From positions 1 through 52,185 of the forward strand of contig CAJUCQ010000031.1 of NCBI GenBank assembly GCA_910584905.1: DNA of 52,185 bases, written 5' to 3'. Of the stretch, positions 1-7,819 are shown one piece after another; the first letter of the stretch is position 1, and each line of letters starts with the position of its first letter. This DNA comes from an uncultured Muribaculaceae bacterium. GTDB lineage: Bacteria > Bacteroidota > Bacteroidia > Bacteroidales > Muribaculaceae. The translations under genes and the position numbers were made by a program. The notes beneath the pieces were generated by a model that made no database searches, was not told the DNA's origin, and worked only from the letters and a program-made list of their open reading frames with translations.

Positions 1-100
1 CCGATAATCCCCGACAGGCACAATGCGCGAGTGTTCAGAAATATAAAGGCAAGCGGAAAATATGTTACTTTGACTAACTACAGACAAGCGCTATGAGGCC

Positions 101-1654
101 TTAAGTTAATAGCATTGCGGTGTATTCATAGATGTCGCCGGCGTGGGCGTTGAGTCCGCTGAAGGTGTATTCGGTCACGGGTTCGCCCGTGTCGTAGTTT
201 CCGACGTTCTCTGTCACGGATTCTCCTGCATGGACGGTCTGCATGATGGCGATGTCGTCGAAGAAGAGATATCCCTCGCCGTCGAATTCAAACTTGATTG
301 TCGTCGAAGCGCTGCCGTTGTCGAAATCGAGGGTGAATTCTTCGGCATCGTCGGTGAGCGTGTGCGACTTCACGGTCTCGCCGCAGGTGGCGTTGAGCGT
401 CTGGCCTGCGGTCCCTTTAACCTTGAGGACCACGCGGAAGCGGCCTCCGTCGGCCGAGAGGTCAAGCGAGGGCGATGTCAGGCTGATTTCCTCATATTTT
501 TTCCACGAGTTGTCGAGTCCGAACATGCCGTCGAGCGTGACAGGGCCGTTGGGGGCCTGCCAGCCCGGCATATTGGTGTAGTCGTCGAGATTTCCATAGA
601 AGGGGACGGCCCAGTCGGGATAGCCTTCATAGCCTTTGCAGTTGTCGAAGTCTTCGCGGAGCACGGTGAAGTCTTCGTCGCTGACAGCTACGTGCGAGCG
701 GCGCAGGTTCACGATATAGCCCATTGCGCGGAAGGTGGGCTCCCAGCGGGCCGTGAAGCTCTCGGCTGTGATGTCGCGGGCTTCGAGCACCGCAGGGGTC
801 TCAAGCGACGTCAGCGGCACATGCACTTTGCGGGGCTCGGCCTCTTCCGAGGTGTAAAGCGGGCTCACGCTGCGCACGGTGTAATAATAGTCCGTGCCCT
901 TGACTGTCCCTTTGACCGTAAACTCGCATTCTGTCGTGGCGGCGTCTTTGACGAGGTAGACGCGATTGTCGTTCTCGTCGAGGCTGTAAGCCGATACGAG
1001 GTAGCTTTCAGCCATAGGCACGGGGTTCCAATAGCCGGTGAATTCTTCGTAGCTCACGTTCTTGGCAAAGTGGCTCATCGGAGGCATCACCGTCGTGTAG
1101 ACCTGACGGATTTCGAAGTCATCGATTACCCAGTTGCCGTCGAGAGCGGCGAGCTGCATGTAGGCGAGGTGATTGCCATAGCCCGGATGGCTTAACGGGG
1201 CTTCAAACACTTTCCATTCGCTCGTGAGCGTGAGATCGGCAACGTCGATGTTATTGCTCGTGTAGGGGTCGTAGACTTCGATTTTGAGCGTTGTCGACTC
1301 TTGGTCGAGACTGCGGGCGCTGAATTGGACGATGAAGCGGCCTTCGTCAAGGCGCACGTCGGCGTAGGGAGTTTGCAGATAACCCTGAACGGTTTCGGCG
1401 CCGAACCAGTCCTTTTGTTCGAACTGCATCACAGCGAGGGCGCCTCCGGCCTCATGGAGTCCGCGGCCGCGCCATTCCTGCCCGCCGGTGAGGTCCGGAG
1501 CAAGGGGGTTGCTTTCGGCTTCGGCGGGATTTTCGGGCGTGCCCTCGGTCAGAAGGTTGAAATTCTGAGAGAAGACTGTCGCCTTTTCGGTTTGCGCGCA
1601 TATCGACATGGAGCCGGCGGCAAATACTGAAAGTAAAATTGTCCTTAAATTCAT
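101..1654 (-). CDS. secreted multidomain FN3 / jelly-roll protein
   Basis: A 517-residue exported protein of unknown function. Residues 1-20 form a signal peptide with a likely cut after SICA. Residues about 25-185 look like a beta jelly-roll of the carbohydrate-binding or choice-of-anchor type (ending in the WVIDDFEI strand). A fibronectin type III module follows at about 190-280. A second FN3 module starts at about 284 but is interrupted at about 333-473 by another jelly-roll (ending YLFFDDIAI) and resumes at about 474. The protein stops right after the strand IYEYTAML, so the last FN3 strand and any sorting tail are absent. A surface or cell-envelope binding role is inferred. The gene lies 67 bases downstream of the glycosyltransferase gene and may be a separate unit. 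Confidence 0.8.
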   Translation of the reverse strand: MNLRTILLSVFAAGSMSICAQTEKATVFSQNFNLLTEGTPENPAEAESNPLAPDLTGGQEWRGRGLHEAGGALAVMQFEQKDWFGAETVQGYLQTPYADVRLDEGRFIVQFSARSLDQESTTLKIEVYDPYTSNNIDVADLTLTSEWKVFEAPLSHPGYGNHLAYMQLAALDGNWVIDDFEIRQVYTTVMPPMSHFAKNVSYEEFTGYWNPVPMAESYLVSAYSLDENDNRVYLVKDAATTECEFTVKGTVKGTDYYYTVRSVSPLYTSEEAEPRKVHVPLTSLETPAVLEARDITAESFTARWEPTFRAMGYIVNLRRSHVAVSDEDFTVLREDFDNCKGYEGYPDWAVPFYGNLDDYTNMPGWQAPNGPVTLDGMFGLDNSWKKYEEISLTSPSLDLSADGGRFRVVLKVKGTAGQTLNATCGETVKSHTLTDDAEEFTLDFDNGSASTTIKFEFDGEGYLFFDDIAIMQTVHAGESVTENVGNYDTGEPVTEYTFSGLNAHAGDIYEYTAMLLT

Positions 1655-1721
1655 GATTGGTTTATGGATATTGAAAAACGGATTGTATTAATTGCTTGAA
1701 GCCCTTGCATGGAGGGCGCTG

Positions 1722-2723
1722 TCAGCGCAACGACGAGAAGCGTCTGCGGCCCCGGAGATAATAGTCGGCGAGGATGTTGCGGCGGCTCTCGGCCCGCTCG
1801 TCCAGCAGGTCGGCGGAGGGGTGGCTTGTGTAGGCCGGGCGCATTTTGCGGAAATCGCGGTGGGCCTTGAATATGGCCGACGCGTTGGCGAAATCGAGCG
1901 AGACCACGAAACGGACCCATGCCACGCCGTCGAGCACCATGCGCCGGAATAGTTTGCGTCCTCGGGAGCTGTCGGGCAGATTTTTGTGGAGCATCAGCAG
2001 GTTGTTGCGGAAGTTGAGATATGTTTTCCGCGGATTTTCAGCCGGGAGCGACCCGCCGCCGAGGTGGCGCACGCGTGCGCTCGGGACGGCCGCAATGCGA
2101 TAACCGGCAAGCTGAAGTCGCCAGCAAAGGTCGATTTCTTCCATGTGGGCGAAAAATGCCTCGTCGAGTCCGCCGACCTGAAGGTAGAGTTCGCGGCGCA
2201 CCATCAGGCAGGCCCCGGAGGCCCAGAACACGTCGGCCTCGGAGTCGTACTGCCCTTCGTCGCGTTCGCATGTCGAGAATATGCGCCCGCGGCAATAGGG
2301 GTAGCCGTTGCAGTCGATATAGCCGCCGGCGGCGCCGGCGTATTCAAATTCTTCGGGCCTGCGTCGGCTCAGTATTTTGGGCTGGCATGCGGCCGTGTCG
2401 GGGTGTGCGGCCATGTAGGCGTTCAGCTCCTCAATCCATCCGGCTTCGGGAGCGACATCGCTGTTGAGGAGTACGACCGTGTCGTAGGCCGCGGCCATCG
2501 CAAGAGCGCGGTTATAGCCTCCGGCGAAGCCGAAGTTGTTGTCAAAGGCCCACAGCTCCACCTCGGGAAAGCGCTCCTTCAGGAGCTTTACCGACCCGTC
2601 GGTCGATCCGTTGTCAGCCACGATTACGCGGGCGGCCTCGGGCGGCGTCGTTCGGAGCACCTCCGGGAGATATTCGGCGAGGAGGCGTTCGCCGTTCCAG
2701 TTGAGTATTATTACTGCGGTCAT
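1722..2723 (-). CDS. GT2-family glycosyltransferase (rhamnosyltransferase-like)
   Basis: A 333-residue GT-A fold glycosyltransferase, likely cytoplasmic, that transfers a nucleotide-activated sugar to an envelope glycan. The N-terminal nucleotide-binding part shows ADNGSTDGS (about 36-44) and the metal-binding acidic motif NSD (87-89). The acceptor-side motif EEIDLCWR at about 195-202 is typical of WbbL-like rhamnosyltransferases. No membrane segment is obvious. It is the last gene of the dTDP-sugar operon and its start overlaps the acyltransferase stop by 4 bases (ATGA), so translation is probably coupled. The sugar donor may be the product made by the upstream genes; this is inference. Confidence 0.88.
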   Translation of the reverse strand: MTAVIILNWNGERLLAEYLPEVLRTTPPEAARVIVADNGSTDGSVKLLKERFPEVELWAFDNNFGFAGGYNRALAMAAAYDTVVLLNSDVAPEAGWIEELNAYMAAHPDTAACQPKILSRRRPEEFEYAGAAGGYIDCNGYPYCRGRIFSTCERDEGQYDSEADVFWASGACLMVRRELYLQVGGLDEAFFAHMEEIDLCWRLQLAGYRIAAVPSARVRHLGGGSLPAENPRKTYLNFRNNLLMLHKNLPDSSRGRKLFRRMVLDGVAWVRFVVSLDFANASAIFKAHRDFRKMRPAYTSHPSADLLDERAESRRNILADYYLRGRRRFSSLR

Positions 2724-3631
2724 GTCTCAGGTGTAAAGTCTGCTTGATTCTTCCATCGGCGGTGGCTCCAGAGCCAAAGGTCGGGACGGCGTCGGATGGT
2801 GGCTTCGAGGAGGCGCGCATATCGCTCGGTGATGCTTCCCTGAGCTTCTTCGGCAGCCGAGAGGGTGATGGGGCGGCAGGTGATATGATAGCGTCCGCGT
2901 GCGGGCTTCTCCATGTCCCAGTATATCACGGCCGTGTCAAGGCGGCGCGCAAGGGTTTCGGTCCCGGAGATAAAGGCCGTGGGGCGCCCGAGAAACACGG
3001 TGGGGTGCGTAGGGTCGCCGTGGCTCGGCTTCTGATCGCTCATGAAGCCCGTCACCGACAGGCGTCCTTCGCGGCGTATGCGGATAAGGTCGCGGAGCAC
3101 GTGTGATTTGGCGAAGCTTTCCGAGCCGAACCGACTGCGGATTTCAAGCATCAGGGCGTCGAAAGCCGCGTCGCGGAGCGGACGGTAGACTTGCCCGTAG
3201 ACGATTTGTCGCCCGTCGCATTCGGCGTCGACGTGGAGCGTCACCGAAGGGGCCCACTCCCAATTGCCGCAGTGCGAGAAGTAAATCACGACGTCCTTTC
3301 CCGCCGCGGCCGCGGCCATGATGTGCTCGGTCCCCGAGAAGGTGAAGCGCCGCTTCATCTCGGTGTCGCTTATATGCAGGAGTTTGACTGTCTCGACGGC
3401 ATAATCGGCAAAATTGCTGTAAAATCGCTTTTCGATTTTGCGGCGCTCGCGCTCGTCCAGCTCGGGAAAGCACTTGGCAAGATTCTCTCTCACCACGCCG
3501 ATGCGATAGCGCGCAACGACGCGGAGCACAGGCGCCGCGACATCCGAAATCATATACAGCACGCCGAGAGGCAGGCGCGCCGCCGCGCCCAGCAGCAGGC
3601 GTATGAAGCTTCGTCCGGCGGTCTTGCTCAT
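2720..3631 (-). CDS. LpxL/HtrB-type lipid A acyltransferase family protein
   Basis: A 303-residue member of the lysophospholipid / lipid A late acyltransferase family, which moves a fatty acyl chain from acyl-ACP to lipid A precursors at the inner membrane. The catalytic HX4E motif is visible as HCGNWE, H120 and E125. A hydrophobic N-terminal stretch (about 10-40) would anchor it to the membrane. The length matches the family (about 300). It overlaps mtaB upstream and the glycosyltransferase downstream by 4 bases each. Placement with sugar-nucleotide genes fits an envelope glycolipid role, although the acyl chain and acceptor cannot be read from sequence. Confidence 0.88.
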   Translation of the reverse strand: MSKTAGRSFIRLLLGAAARLPLGVLYMISDVAAPVLRVVARYRIGVVRENLAKCFPELDERERRKIEKRFYSNFADYAVETVKLLHISDTEMKRRFTFSGTEHIMAAAAAGKDVVIYFSHCGNWEWAPSVTLHVDAECDGRQIVYGQVYRPLRDAAFDALMLEIRSRFGSESFAKSHVLRDLIRIRREGRLSVTGFMSDQKPSHGDPTHPTVFLGRPTAFISGTETLARRLDTAVIYWDMEKPARGRYHITCRPITLSAAEEAQGSITERYARLLEATIRRRPDLWLWSHRRWKNQADFTPET

Positions 3632-4944
3632 GCCTCGGCGAGTGTTCCGGTGATGGTCTCGCCGTCGGCCTTAAGGCTGTCGAGACGCACCGCCGCGATT
3701 GTGTTTTCAAGTCCGTCGGGAGCCGGAGCCTCGACGCGGAGATAATTGTCGGTAAAGCCGCTCATCTTGCCGTCCTTTGTGCGGTGCTCGAACAGCACCG
3801 GGCGCACACTCCCGAGGAAGCGCCGCGCAAAGGCCTCGTGCTTGGCCGCGCTCAGGGCTATCATTTCGGCGGCGCGCCGCTTCTTCTCGCCTTGCTCCAC
3901 GACCTCGGCGTCAAGGCTGAGCGCCCGAGTCCCCGGACGCTCCGAGTAGGGGAACACGTGCAGATGGCTCAGGTCGAGACTTTCGATGAAGGCCTTCGAC
4001 GAGGCGAATTCCGAAGCGCTTTCGCCCCGGGCGCCCACCATCAGGTCGATGCCGATGAATGCATCGGGCACGGCTTCGCGGATTGCCGCGATTTTGCGCC
4101 CGAAAAATGCCGTGTCGTAGCGGCGGCGCATCAGCGCGAGCACAGCGTCGGAGCCGCTTTGGAGCGGAACGTGGAAGTGGGGCATAAAGCGCCGCGACTC
4201 CGCCGTGAACGAGATTATTTCATCAGTCAGAAGGTTAGGCTCAATCGACGATATGCGGTAGCGCTCGATGCCCTCGACGGCGTCAAGTGCTTTCACGAGG
4301 TCGAAGAACGTGTCTGCGCGACCCTTCCCGAAGTCGCCGATGTTGACGCCCGTGAGCACTATTTCCTTGCCCCCCTCGGCGGCTACACCTTCGGCCATGC
4401 GCACGAGTTCGTCGATGCTCGCCGAGCGCGACCGCCCGCGGGCAAAGGGTATCGTGCAGTAAGTACACCAGTAGTCGCAACCGTCCTGAACTTTCAGGAA
4501 GTAGCGTGTGCGGTCGCCGCGCGAGCACGAGGGCATGAACTCCCGCAGGCTTTTGGCCTCGGGTGCGACGGTCGTCACCTCGCCGCAACTGCCGCGGCTG
4601 TCGAGGAAACGCAGAAGCTCGAGTTTGCTGTTGGTCCCCGCCACCACGGCAACCCCCGGAAGCGACGCCGCTTCGGCAGGCTTCAGCTGGGCGTAGCAGC
4701 CCGTGACGAGAATATCGGCCTCGGGCCAGCGTTTATGGAATGAGCGGATGGCGCGGCGGCACTTGCGGTCGGCTTCTTCCGTGACCGAACACGTGTTCAC
4801 GACAATGATGTCGGGCGCTTCCGTGCGCCCGTCGGTGGTGGAGATTCCCTGTTCTTTGAAGAGACGCTCCACGGTTGCCGTCTCGGCAAAGTTGAGTTTG
4901 CACCCGAATGTGTGGTAGAGGGCTTTGCGGCGCTCTTTGGTCAT
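3628..4944 (-). CDS. mtaB: tRNA t6A37 methylthiotransferase MtaB
   Basis: A 438-residue radical SAM methylthiotransferase that converts t6A to ms2t6A at position 37 of tRNAs reading ANN codons. The N-terminal UPF0004 domain carries three cluster cysteines (C15, C52, C83). The radical SAM cluster motif CX3CX2C is C156, C160, C163. A C-terminal TRAM-like region follows at about 375-438. The start at HTFGCKLNFAE, the hallmark of the MtaB/MiaB family, lies 10 residues from the chosen Met. It is a housekeeping gene embedded in a sugar-nucleotide operon, with 4-base overlaps on both sides. Confidence 0.93.
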   Translation of the reverse strand: MTKERRKALYHTFGCKLNFAETATVERLFKEQGISTTDGRTEAPDIIVVNTCSVTEEADRKCRRAIRSFHKRWPEADILVTGCYAQLKPAEAASLPGVAVVAGTNSKLELLRFLDSRGSCGEVTTVAPEAKSLREFMPSCSRGDRTRYFLKVQDGCDYWCTYCTIPFARGRSRSASIDELVRMAEGVAAEGGKEIVLTGVNIGDFGKGRADTFFDLVKALDAVEGIERYRISSIEPNLLTDEIISFTAESRRFMPHFHVPLQSGSDAVLALMRRRYDTAFFGRKIAAIREAVPDAFIGIDLMVGARGESASEFASSKAFIESLDLSHLHVFPYSERPGTRALSLDAEVVEQGEKKRRAAEMIALSAAKHEAFARRFLGSVRPVLFEHRTKDGKMSGFTDNYLRVEAPAPDGLENTIAAVRLDSLKADGETITGTLAEA

Positions 4945-6080
4945 ATTTTATCAGTGGTGTAGCGGTTGATGATAGCGGAGATGGCGCGCGCGTCCGTCGG
5001 GCTTGTACAGCTCGAAATCGGCAGGCTCACGACCGTGGCGCTCAGCGCGTCGGCCACGGGATAGTCCTTCCCGGCAAACAGCTCTGCGTAGCATCTCTGG
5101 CGGTGGGGGGGAGTAGGATAATGGACGTCGGTCTGCACGCCCTCCGATGCGAGATAGGCGCGGAAGGCGTCGCGGTCGATGCCGTCGGCCGTGCGCACCA
5201 CAAACTGATGCCACACGTGCGTCCCGCGTGAAGGCTTTTCGGGCAGGATTATCCCCGGATGGCGGATTTCTGTCAGGTAGATGTCGGCGAGCTCGCGGCG
5301 GCGGCGGTTTTCTTCTTCAAGATGAGGGAGTTTCACTGCAAGCACGGCCGCCTGAACGGGGTCGAGCCTGCAGTTGAAACCTGCGTATTCATTGCGGTAG
5401 CGCTCGCGGCTGCCGTAATTGGCGAGGGCGCGCACGGTATTCGCAAGCTCGGCATCCGCCGTGACCACAGCCCCGGCGTCGCCGAGGGCGCCGATATTTT
5501 TGGTAGGATAGAAACTGAAGGCGGCCGCGTCGCCGAGCGCGCCCGTGAAGGCTCCTTCCGCCGCCACGGCGCCGATGGCCTGCGCGTTGTCCTCGACCAC
5601 TGTCAGCCCGTGGCTGCGCGCTATGGCCTCCATCTCGGCGTCCCATGCCGGGCGTCCGTAGAGGTGCACCGTCAGCACGGCCCGTGTGCGGGGGCTGAGC
5701 GCGCGCCTCAGCCCTTCGGCCGAGAGGTTCATAGTCTGCGGGTCGGGGTCGGTAAGCACAGGCGTAAGTCCCGCATCGGTCACTGCAAGCACCGAGGCGA
5801 TATACGTGTTCGACGGCACAATCACCTCGTCGCCGGGGCGCAGACGCCCGAGGGCGATATAGCCGCGGAAAATCAGCCGAAGGGCGTCCAGCCCGTTGCT
5901 GACTCCGACAGCCCTCAGGCCCTTGCCGGTCATAGAGGCCAGCATCTGCTCGAATGCGTCGTTCTCGGGGCCGCCGACATAGCGCCCCGAGGCCAGCACG
6001 CGCCCTATGGCGCGTTCTATCTCGGGCATATAAGGCGCGTTGACCGCCCCGAGATTGAGAAATTCATATCGCTTTTTCAT
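4941..6080 (-). CDS. DegT/DnrJ/EryC1/StrS sugar aminotransferase
   Basis: A 379-residue PLP-dependent aminotransferase acting on keto-sugar nucleotides. The PLP lysine is K194 in SFYPTKNIGALGD, and VVEDNAQAIGA (161-171) supplies the cofactor-binding aspartate. Directly upstream lie WxcM-type 3,4-ketoisomerase genes and rmlA-rmlB, so the expected substrate is dTDP-3-oxo-6-deoxyhexose and the product a dTDP-3-amino-3,6-dideoxyhexose (FdtB or QdtB role). The position in the operon supports this, but the exact stereochemistry cannot be told. It overlaps its neighbours by 4 bases at both ends. Confidence 0.9.
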   Translation of the reverse strand: MKKRYEFLNLGAVNAPYMPEIERAIGRVLASGRYVGGPENDAFEQMLASMTGKGLRAVGVSNGLDALRLIFRGYIALGRLRPGDEVIVPSNTYIASVLAVTDAGLTPVLTDPDPQTMNLSAEGLRRALSPRTRAVLTVHLYGRPAWDAEMEAIARSHGLTVVEDNAQAIGAVAAEGAFTGALGDAAAFSFYPTKNIGALGDAGAVVTADAELANTVRALANYGSRERYRNEYAGFNCRLDPVQAAVLAVKLPHLEEENRRRRELADIYLTEIRHPGIILPEKPSRGTHVWHQFVVRTADGIDRDAFRAYLASEGVQTDVHYPTPPHRQRCYAELFAGKDYPVADALSATVVSLPISSCTSPTDARAISAIINRYTTDKI

Positions 6081-6520
6081 CGTTTGCCGGCGCTAAGGGT
6101 CATGAACTCGTCGTATGAGCGCACGTAGTCGCTTTCGTCATAGACTCCCGACGAAAGCACCAGACACACCGCTCCGGCCGAAAAATTATCGATTGTGCGC
6201 CATATCCCCGGCTTTATCAGCAAGCCGCGGTCGGGGCGGTTGAGGCGGTGCACGGTCTGCGTCGCCCCGTCATCGAGCGTCACATCGAAGCTCCCCGACA
6301 CGGCGACAAGAAATTCCGATTGCTCGTGGTGGCTGTGGCCGCCGCGCGAAGCTTGCGCCGGGACGTCAAAGAGATAATACACGCGCCGCACGTCGTAGCC
6401 GAGCGGCGACGCAGACCCGTTTTCAACCACCGAAAGCGTCCCGGCGAGGTCGCCGAAGCGCTCGAGGCTCACGATGCGGCAGTCGCCTGTCGAGGCGCTT
6501 GTGTGGGCGTTGATACTCAT
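6077..6520 (-). CDS. WxcM/FdtA-type sugar 3,4-ketoisomerase (intact active site)
   Basis: A 147-residue single cupin of the WxcM-like family. FdtA and QdtA members turn dTDP-4-oxo-6-deoxyglucose into the 3-oxo isomer. The conserved active-site histidine pair is present as GHSH (H62, H64), followed by the cupin strand VAVSGSFDVTLDDG. The protein is close to the usual length of 135-150. It is preceded by a second, related cupin gene (6517-6948) with a 4-base overlap and followed by the aminotransferase that would use its product. FdtA and QdtA differ in product configuration at C4, and this cannot be separated by eye. Confidence 0.87.
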   Translation of the reverse strand: MSINAHTSASTGDCRIVSLERFGDLAGTLSVVENGSASPLGYDVRRVYYLFDVPAQASRGGHSHHEQSEFLVAVSGSFDVTLDDGATQTVHRLNRPDRGLLIKPGIWRTIDNFSAGAVCLVLSSGVYDESDYVRSYDEFMTLSAGKR

Positions 6521-6948
6521 GAGTTCTTAAGTTTTATAAATTCCGAACGGTCGCGCACAACCTCGTCGCTGTCGTAGGCGCCGGAGGCCAGCACCAGCAC
6601 TACGGTGTTCGTCGACGGCTCGTCGATTTCCCGCCAAGTCCCGGCCGGGATGAGAAGCCCGGACGTAGGGCGTGTCAGCCGATAGACGGCTTCCCGGCCC
6701 GCGCCGTCGTCGAGGCGCACGTCGCAGCTCCCGCTCAGGACCACAAGCAGTTCGTCGCTTCGCTTGAGCGCCCGGCCTGCGGGCTTGCGCTCGCCGCGCA
6801 TGTCGTATATCCAGTAGACACGTTCTATCGCGAACGGCACCGCGCCGCCCGCCGCCTGAAGAAACGACAGGCATCCCCGCGGGTCCGAAATAACCGGCAG
6901 CCCCACAAGCCGCCCCGGCCCGTGGCCTTCAGCGTGTGAATCCTTCAT
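6517..6948 (-). CDS. second WxcM-like cupin, active-site histidines lost
   Basis: A 143-residue cupin clearly homologous to its neighbour at 6077-6520: VYWIYDM, LSGSCDVRLDDG and the ending VLASGAYD all align. Where the neighbour has GHSH, this protein reads GRAL (R59 and L61), so both catalytic histidines of FdtA/QdtA-type isomerases are missing. The reading frame is intact and overlaps rmlA by 20 bases and the next cupin by 4, so it is probably expressed. It may be a partner subunit of the active cupin, an enzyme using other residues, or a sugar-nucleotide binding protein. The family is well supported; the function is not known. Confidence 0.82.
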   Translation of the reverse strand: MKDSHAEGHGPGRLVGLPVISDPRGCLSFLQAAGGAVPFAIERVYWIYDMRGERKPAGRALKRSDELLVVLSGSCDVRLDDGAGREAVYRLTRPTSGLLIPAGTWREIDEPSTNTVVLVLASGAYDSDEVVRDRSEFIKLKNS

Positions 6949-7819
6949 CGGCGAGTGCTTTCAGATATTGTCCGTAATCGTTGTTCAGCATCGGAGTGGC
7001 AAGGGCGTTAAGCTCCTCGCGGCTGATAAAGCCCCGGCGGTAGGCTACCTCCTCGATTGCCGCGACCTTCAGCCCCTGACGCTTCTGGATGGCCTCGATA
7101 AATGCCGACGCCTCCATCAGCGAGTCGACTGTCCCCGTGTCAAGCCATGCAAATCCGCGCCCGAAGCACTGTGCCCGCAGGAGTCCTGCCGCGAGATACT
7201 GCTCGTTGAGCGTCGTTATTTCAAGCTCGCCACGCGCCGACGGGCGCACCTTCGCGGCCTCGTCGGCAACCCCTGACGGATAAAAATAAAGCCCCGTCAC
7301 GGCCATGTTGCTCTCCGGGACCTCCGGCTTTTCAACAATCCGCACCGGGCGTCCGGTCTTGACGTCGAGCGTCACGACGCCGTAGCGCCGCGCGTCCGTC
7401 ACGGGGTAGGCGAATATTGTCGCAAGCCCCGAAGTCTCGGCGTCGCGGAGGGCTTGGGCAAGCATGCCCGTAAACCCCTGCCCGTAAAATATGTTGTCGC
7501 CGAGAACGAGACACGCGGCATCGTCGCCGATAAAATCACGTCCGATAAGAAATGCCTGCGCAAGCCCCTCCGGGCGAGGTTGCTCGGCATAATGAAGCTC
7601 AAGGCCGAGGAGATGCCCGTCGCCGAAGAGCCGACGGAATCCCGGCAGGTCCTCAGGCGTGCTGATAATCATGATTTCGCGTATCCCCGCAAGCATCAGC
7701 ACCGACAGCGGATAGTAAATCATCGGCTTGTCATAGACCGGGAGAAGCTGCTTGGACACGCCTATGGTCGTCGGGTAGAGGCGCGTGCCCGAACCTCCGG
7801 CAAGAATTATTCCTTTCAT
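6929..7819 (-). CDS. rmlA: glucose-1-phosphate thymidylyltransferase RmlA
   Basis: A 296-residue nucleotidyltransferase that makes dTDP-glucose from glucose-1-phosphate and dTTP, the entry step to dTDP-deoxysugars. The signature LAGGSGTRLYP (6-16) and the KQLLPVYDKPMIYYPL segment (23-38) are present, and the length matches RmlA (about 290). Its start overlaps the rmlB stop by 4 bases, and its end runs 20 bases into the degenerate cupin gene. It is second in the operon, in the order of the pathway. Confidence 0.96.
   Translation of the reverse strand: MKGIILAGGSGTRLYPTTIGVSKQLLPVYDKPMIYYPLSVLMLAGIREIMIISTPEDLPGFRRLFGDGHLLGLELHYAEQPRPEGLAQAFLIGRDFIGDDAACLVLGDNIFYGQGFTGMLAQALRDAETSGLATIFAYPVTDARRYGVVTLDVKTGRPVRIVEKPEVPESNMAVTGLYFYPSGVADEAAKVRPSARGELEITTLNEQYLAAGLLRAQCFGRGFAWLDTGTVDSLMEASAFIEAIQKRQGLKVAAIEEVAYRRGFISREELNALATPMLNNDYGQYLKALADEGFTR

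Noticed and set aside
64..72. TTACTTTG-like -7 box on the plus strand
   Set aside because: No plus-strand gene follows; it would read antisense into the first gene. The first 100 bases show nothing else.
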